Shown here: one piece after another, positions 59,652-64,000 of the stretch
How positions within the stretch are numbered: the first letter of the stretch is position 1
How the letters are laid out: each line of letters begins with the position of its first letter
Source of the DNA: Saururus chinensis
Taxonomy: Eukaryota; Streptophyta; Magnoliopsida; Piperales; Saururaceae
Assembly (NCBI GenBank): GCA_035235625.1
Contig: CP141142.1
Coordinates: forward strand, 10,756,995-10,820,994
Direction: 5' to 3'
DNA length: 64,000 nucleotides
Program-made: the position numbers and the translations under genes
The notes under the pieces: generated by a model
The model's input: the letters and a program-made list of their open reading frames with translations, nothing else
Told to the model about the DNA's origin: nothing
Databases searched by the model: none

Positions 59652-60951
59652 TGATAAGTAAGAAATCTATATCTATTTTATATGTCTTTTTACCTTATTT
59701 GCTAGTATAGATTAGGTTAATTTAGAGTTAGTTATGGTTTATTTAGATTAAGATAGATATTAGTATTTTAGTTTAATTATTAATGATTTTGTAGTTATTA
59801 GTAGTTTAGATGTGTATTTAAACAAAGTTGGAATTTTAATTATATTCTACATGTCTAAAATATGGTATTTTATGTTTTGTAGGTAAAGTGCGCTTATTGA
59901 AGTACTTGGACGATGTTTGAAATGCTTGAAAATAGTCTTCACATGCTTTAAAGTGATTTGGACAACTTTTCAGAGTTATAAACAAGTTAGAAATTAATAC
60001 AGTGTAGCCGATCGATCGGGCATGCAGGGCGATCGATCGGCATAACATGCAGTTTCCTTGTTTGACCCAAATTCCAATCCTTTTCATATTGGACTTCTTC
60101 CTACGGAACTTATGCCTATAAAAAGACATATTTGGCTTAGAATTGGGGGATTCCAGTAGATTTTAGAAAGAAAAAAAGGAAGAAGAAGATGGAAGAGAAC
60201 TCAAAGCTTTCAATGGAGATTCAAGTGCTTTCTTCTACCATGGAAGGCTAGACTTTTCTTTTACTTAAGAGTTGATGAAGCTATAGATAAGTTTTAATTT
60301 CTTTTCTTTTTAATTTAGATCTCAGTTGTGAATGATGACAATTGTATGATATGGATTTCCTTTTTAATGGAAGAGCTTTTAATGTTTATTCAAGTCTATG
60401 TTGATTTATTGTCTTGTAGATGATAGATTGATATGGTTTTGATATTTGCATCAATTCTAATTTCTGTGATTTAGATGAGATGGTCATACAATAGTTTTAA
60501 TGTTCAGATAATTAATGACTTGGATGAGTTATACTAAGATTAGAAGGGTCATGCCTATAGCTAGTTTAGTGTAGATGATCCGTGCTATTGTCAAAGATAG
60601 TTCATGCCATGGAAGTTAATTAATGATTCTTTTTGAAGTAATTCTAGCTTGTAGCTGAGAATACTTGTTCATGTTCACACTAGATTTAGATTAGAAGTTA
60701 AGGAATTGTTATGGTTCTATAGTGGATTCAATTTCCTAAGTAATTTCCATCATATTAATCTCTTACTTTTAAACTAGTTGATTTCTTTCTTTTGCTTAAT
60801 TTAAGTTTAAGTTGTTTTTAGTTTTTAAATCAGCAAATTCCTCTTTAGATTTAGTAATAACCCATCCGTCCCTGAGGTTCGACAACCCTTAAATACTTAT
60901 CCTAGTACAATTACCTTGTACACTTGCAAAGGGTTTAATTATAAACGATCA
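59652..60951 (+). repeat. 5' LTR of the Athila-type element
   Basis: This 1300-bp LTR starts TGATAAGTA and ends AAACGATCA. It is homologous (inverted) to the solo LTRs at 35325-36739 and 47516-48886. It contains a small palindromic cluster, cgatcgatcggcat/cgatcgatcgg, near 60010-60045, and a likely TATA box, tataaaaag, near 60117. Confidence 0.93.
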
Positions 60952-60957
60952 AGTTTT

Positions 60958-60975
60958 TGGCGCCATTGCCGGGGA
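60958..60975 (+). other. primer binding site, tRNA-Asp type
   Basis: TGGCGCCATTGCCGGGGA begins six bases after the LTR, matching the site characteristic of Athila/Tat-lineage elements. Confidence 0.93.
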
Positions 60976-61266
60976 ACGGTGTTGATTTGTTACTAAATTA
61001 GTATTAGGATAATTCTATCTAATTTAGATTCAGTTTGCTTTAGTTTTTAGGTTAATTTTTAGTTTCTTACCTTTTGTTAATTTGATTTTGTAGGCTGAGT
61101 TGAAGATCGTGCTCTCTACACTTGTGGCCACAAGTGGACATCCTAAGCATAGTGCTTCTCTTCGGTTTGCAAGATCTTTTTCTCTCTTTATTTTGATTTA
61201 TTTTTAGTTAGTTTTTGCTTATTATTCCCCTTTTACACTTAAAATTGTGTGGTGTGTTTGTGGTGT

Positions 61267-63825
61267 ATGCGTGGTCGTCGCTCCTTACTCCCCCGATTAG
61301 TACCATTTGATCTAGAGCCTGAGCGGACATCTAGGAGAGCTGAGTTGCCCTCGACCTACATCCCTACACCCCCAAACTCACCTACCAATTCCTCCACCCA
61401 CACTACTTCTAGCCCCATAATGGCTGAACATCAATTAGTAGATGTACCACTTAAAGCTCTAAGGGAGTATTACACTCCCAATGAGTACACCTCTCCTTCA
61501 TGCATTAGGTTGCCAGCGGTTGCTGCCCAAAATTATGAGATTAAGCCCAATGTCATTCAAATGCTTCCATCCTTTTATGGGCTTAATAATGAAAACCCGT
61601 ATAGGCACCTAGATGACTTCTTAGAACTATGCACAACTTTTAAGCTCTCAAATTTAACTGATGAGGCTGTTAAACTTCGCCTTTTCCCTTTCACATTGAA
61701 AGATAAGGCTAAGGAATGGCTTCACTCATTAGAGCCAAACACTATCACAACATGGGCCCAAATGCAACAAGAGTTCCTTAAAAAACATTTCCCCATAGGT
61801 AAGACCAACCAAATGAGAAAGGTCATAACCACTTTTGCCCAACTTCCCACTGAACAGTTCCATGAGAGTTGGGATAGACTTAAGGACCTTCTTAGGAGGT
61901 GTCCTCATCATGCTGTCCCTAAGTGGCAATTAGTGCAACGTTTTTATGAGGGTCTTACTGAACAAAACCGTCATCTTGTTGATGCAAGTTGTGGGGGTAC
62001 CTTTTTGCTAAAAAATGAAAATGAGGCATGGAAACTTTTTGAGGACTTGAGTGAAAATTCTCTTCAACATGCTGCGTTGAATAGAAATGAGAGTGGATTA
62101 TCTACCTTAAACAATGCCCCCTCTAGGGGTGGCTTGTATGAAGTCAAAAACCCATTAGACCTCTCCTCCAAAGTTGATACTTTGAGTAGGAAACTTGACC
62201 TCCTTATGACTTCAACCCATCAGCCCACTCCCTTCACTCAAGATGCATGCACAATATGCCTTAGCCCAGCCCATACTATCATTGAGTGCCCCTCTGCTTC
62301 TCAATTTCCTGAGCTTGTCCAAGACCATGTGAATGCCACCCAATCCTTCCCTAGGGCTGAGAATAATCCATTTTCAAATACATATAACCCTGGGTGGAGG
62401 AATCATCCTAACTTTTCTTGGCAGACACAAAACCAAGGGGTTATGGGTAACCCACTCTCTAGGCAACCATTCCAAGTCCCACCAGCCCATATCCACCAAC
62501 CTCAAGTGCAACCTCCGTATGTCCAACCCAATAGGAGTCCAAGTTTTGAAGAAAAGGTCTTGAGTGCCTTGCAAGGCCTTCAATCTCAATCCCAACTTCT
62601 CCACTCTCACACACAATCTATAGCAAAGTTAGAAGCCCAAATTGGACAACTAGCTAACGTTATTAACAAGAGAGATATGGGGACATTGCCAAGTCAACCC
62701 CTACCAAACCCTAAAGGTCAATTTCAGGTAGAGGGAGCTCCTCCCTCTAATGAACAAGTTAATTCCATAATGACCCTTAGGAGTGGGAGGATTGTTGACA
62801 AGAGTGTTGGGGGGACACCAGTGACAAATGATAGGAGTGAGGAGTTAAAGAGGGCAGCCCCTAATGAACCTCAAGTAGAAGTTAGTACGCCACATGAGAA
62901 GGAGTTTGTATTTCCTTCCCCTTCCTTAGAGCCACAGTCTAAGACCACTTCCGAGGGATCTTATATCCCTAGGGCACCCTTTCCTCAGTGTCTTGACCTG
63001 ACCCCACCATTTAGAAAAAGCACAGCTAAGATGGATGATATTCTTGAGACTTTTAAACAAGTCAAAATTAATCTCCCCCTCTTAGAAGCCATTAAGCAAG
63101 TCCCTGCTTATGCTAAGTTCCTTAAAGACCTATGCACTCATAAGCGTAAATCTAAGACCCATGTGTCTAAGAAGGTCTTTCTCACCGAACAAGTTAGCTC
63201 TCTTTTGAAGTTTGACACCCCACCTAAGTATAAGGACCCTGGAGTACCCACTATTTCTTGTGTCATAGGTGATCACTCTATCCATAGAGCCCTCCTTGAC
63301 CTTGGTGCGAGTGTCAATCTACTCCCTTACTCGGTGTATGAGAAACTAGGGTTAGGTAAATTGCAGCCTACATCAGTTACCTTGCAGCTAGCCGACCGTT
63401 CTATGCGTAAGCCTCGGGGAGTCATTGAGGATGTCTTAGTGAAGGTTGACCGGTTCTTTTTCCCTGTTGATTTTATTGTCTTAGATATGGAGACCGGTGC
63501 CAACTCCACATATCATATTCCTATCATTCTAGGTCGTCATTTTCTTGTCACAGCTAATGCATGCATAAATTGTAGGACGGGGGTAATGGAGATGACTTTT
63601 GGGAACATGAAAGTGCAACTAAATATTTTTGATGTGTCTAACCATTTGCCTGCAACTTCTAATGCTGAATGTTTTATGGTAGACAATTTTAGATTTAATG
63701 CTTATGATAGAGGTCCATCTTTTGTAGCATCTGCCCATAATCAAGTCATGCCTTTTAATTTTTCTACATCATCTTTTTGGAGACTTAAGAGAAAAACCAA
63801 TGCTAATATCTACCAGCCGCCCTAA
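61267..63825 (+). CDS. Athila-type gag-protease polyprotein
   Basis: One uninterrupted frame of 852 codons from the first ATG (61267); the frame is open a little further upstream but without an ATG. Residues about 99-280 form the retrotransposon gag (capsid-like) domain (MLPSFYGLNNENPYRH, KAKEWLHSLEPNTITTW, FHESWDRLKDLLRRCP). A CCHC zinc knuckle lies at residues 328-341 (Cys328, Cys331, His336, Cys341), followed by a Pro/Gln-rich stretch and a conserved MTLRSGR box. The aspartic protease motif is DLGA at residues 678-681, then LLPYSVYEKLG and a GRHFL motif. After the protease about 75 residues follow with no RT motif and the frame stops. These proteins form the particle and process gag in the cytoplasm. 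The lack of a following RT is unusual. Confidence 0.92.
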   Translation: MRGRRSLLPRLVPFDLEPERTSRRAELPSTYIPTPPNSPTNSSTHTTSSPIMAEHQLVDVPLKALREYYTPNEYTSPSCIRLPAVAAQNYEIKPNVIQMLPSFYGLNNENPYRHLDDFLELCTTFKLSNLTDEAVKLRLFPFTLKDKAKEWLHSLEPNTITTWAQMQQEFLKKHFPIGKTNQMRKVITTFAQLPTEQFHESWDRLKDLLRRCPHHAVPKWQLVQRFYEGLTEQNRHLVDASCGGTFLLKNENEAWKLFEDLSENSLQHAALNRNESGLSTLNNAPSRGGLYEVKNPLDLSSKVDTLSRKLDLLMTSTHQPTPFTQDACTICLSPAHTIIECPSASQFPELVQDHVNATQSFPRAENNPFSNTYNPGWRNHPNFSWQTQNQGVMGNPLSRQPFQVPPAHIHQPQVQPPYVQPNRSPSFEEKVLSALQGLQSQSQLLHSHTQSIAKLEAQIGQLANVINKRDMGTLPSQPLPNPKGQFQVEGAPPSNEQVNSIMTLRSGRIVDKSVGGTPVTNDRSEELKRAAPNEPQVEVSTPHEKEFVFPSPSLEPQSKTTSEGSYIPRAPFPQCLDLTPPFRKSTAKMDDILETFKQVKINLPLLEAIKQVPAYAKFLKDLCTHKRKSKTHVSKKVFLTEQVSSLLKFDTPPKYKDPGVPTISCVIGDHSIHRALLDLGASVNLLPYSVYEKLGLGKLQPTSVTLQLADRSMRKPRGVIEDVLVKVDRFFFPVDFIVLDMETGANSTYHIPIILGRHFLVTANACINCRTGVMEMTFGNMKVQLNIFDVSNHLPATSNAECFMVDNFRFNAYDRGPSFVASAHNQVMPFNFSTSSFWRLKRKTNANIYQPP

Positions 63826-64000
63826 TATATTTGATAATGTTGGCAATGTCTGGCTATTTAGGCTTTATTTACTTATTTTCTCAATTTTTTTTTCTCATTA
63901 TAGTTTTTCTTCTTTTATGAGATCTAATACTTTAGGTTTGGGGGAATGCTCATCATTTATATTTATTTCTTTTCTCCAATCCTATGTACTTCACTTTCAG
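63826..64000 (+). other. region after gag-protease, with a purine-tract-like motif
   Basis: No coding continuation is seen. Near 63930 ttaggtttgggggaatg resembles the polypurine tract that precedes Athila-type 3' LTRs, but no LTR start (TGATAAG) follows before the window ends. Confidence 0.35.

Larger units (their letters stand above)
59652..64000 (+). mobile_element. Athila-type Ty3/gypsy element, 5' part
   Basis: The 5' LTR (59652-60951), PBS (60958-60975), leader and a long gag-protease frame are all in order on the plus strand. The frame is intact, unlike the copy at 14.7-24.4 kb, so this insertion is younger. The bases before the LTR are gtctt; the matching duplication would be outside the window. 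No RT, RNase H or integrase is visible before the window ends. Confidence 0.92.

Noticed and set aside
62333..62616. Alternative frames inside the gag-protease gene
   Set aside because: Shadows of the intact 852-codon frame.

Overview
The window is a piece of a repeat-rich flowering-plant nuclear genome. Two intron-containing plant genes are intact: a DUF1399/glycine-rich domain protein and a chloroplast thioredoxin of the CITRX (TRX z) type. Almost everything else recognisable is nested transposable elements: Athila-type Ty3/gypsy, Ty1/copia, CACTA (En/Spm), Stowaway-like MITEs and very long solo LTRs. Gene structure and repeat style suggest a non-grass monocot, but this is a weak inference; angiosperm is secure.

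Layout. 1-5 kb: AT-rich, degenerate repeat arms, and an orphan coding-like patch beside a (GAA)n(GGA)n microsatellite. 5.1-9.3 kb, minus strand: an eight-exon GRDP-like gene whose exon sum is divisible by three (about 810 aa), with two apparent GC-AG introns. 9.3-14.3 kb: no recognisable gene. 14.3-24.8 kb: a minisatellite split by an old Athila-like element on the minus strand with two LTRs, PBS, PPT and decayed gag, PR, RT, RNase H and integrase. 26.2-28.2 kb, minus strand: four-exon CITRX gene. 28.9-33.5 kb: copia remnants, gag on the minus strand and RT/RNase H end plus LTR on the plus strand. 34-38.1 kb: two small MITEs, an Athila-type solo LTR, a 75-bp tandem repeat and a 375-bp foldback. 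38.4-40 kb: a second copia gag fragment, broken by a 1-kb insertion and then by a CACTA terminus.

39.97-58.3 kb reads as one CACTA element on the minus strand, with its left end in the window and its right end outside. It holds decayed TNP2/DUF4218/DUF4216 and second-transposase fragments, part of an RNF10-like RING-finger gene, and a tandem array of about 1.2-kb units, each with two exons of an RGLG (copine/VWA-type E3 ubiquitin ligase) gene. Later insertions sit inside it: a 4.84-kb solo LTR (TSD actaa), a 1.37-kb Athila-type solo LTR (TSD cttag), a 715-bp MITE (direct repeat tctcaa), a 2.92-kb solo LTR (TSD ctaca), and LTR pieces from 58,308.

59.65-64 kb: the 5' part of a younger Athila-type element on the plus strand: 1.3-kb LTR, tRNA-Asp-type PBS and an intact gag-protease frame that ends before any reverse transcriptase. 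The two solo LTRs at 35.3 and 47.5 kb belong to the same LTR family.
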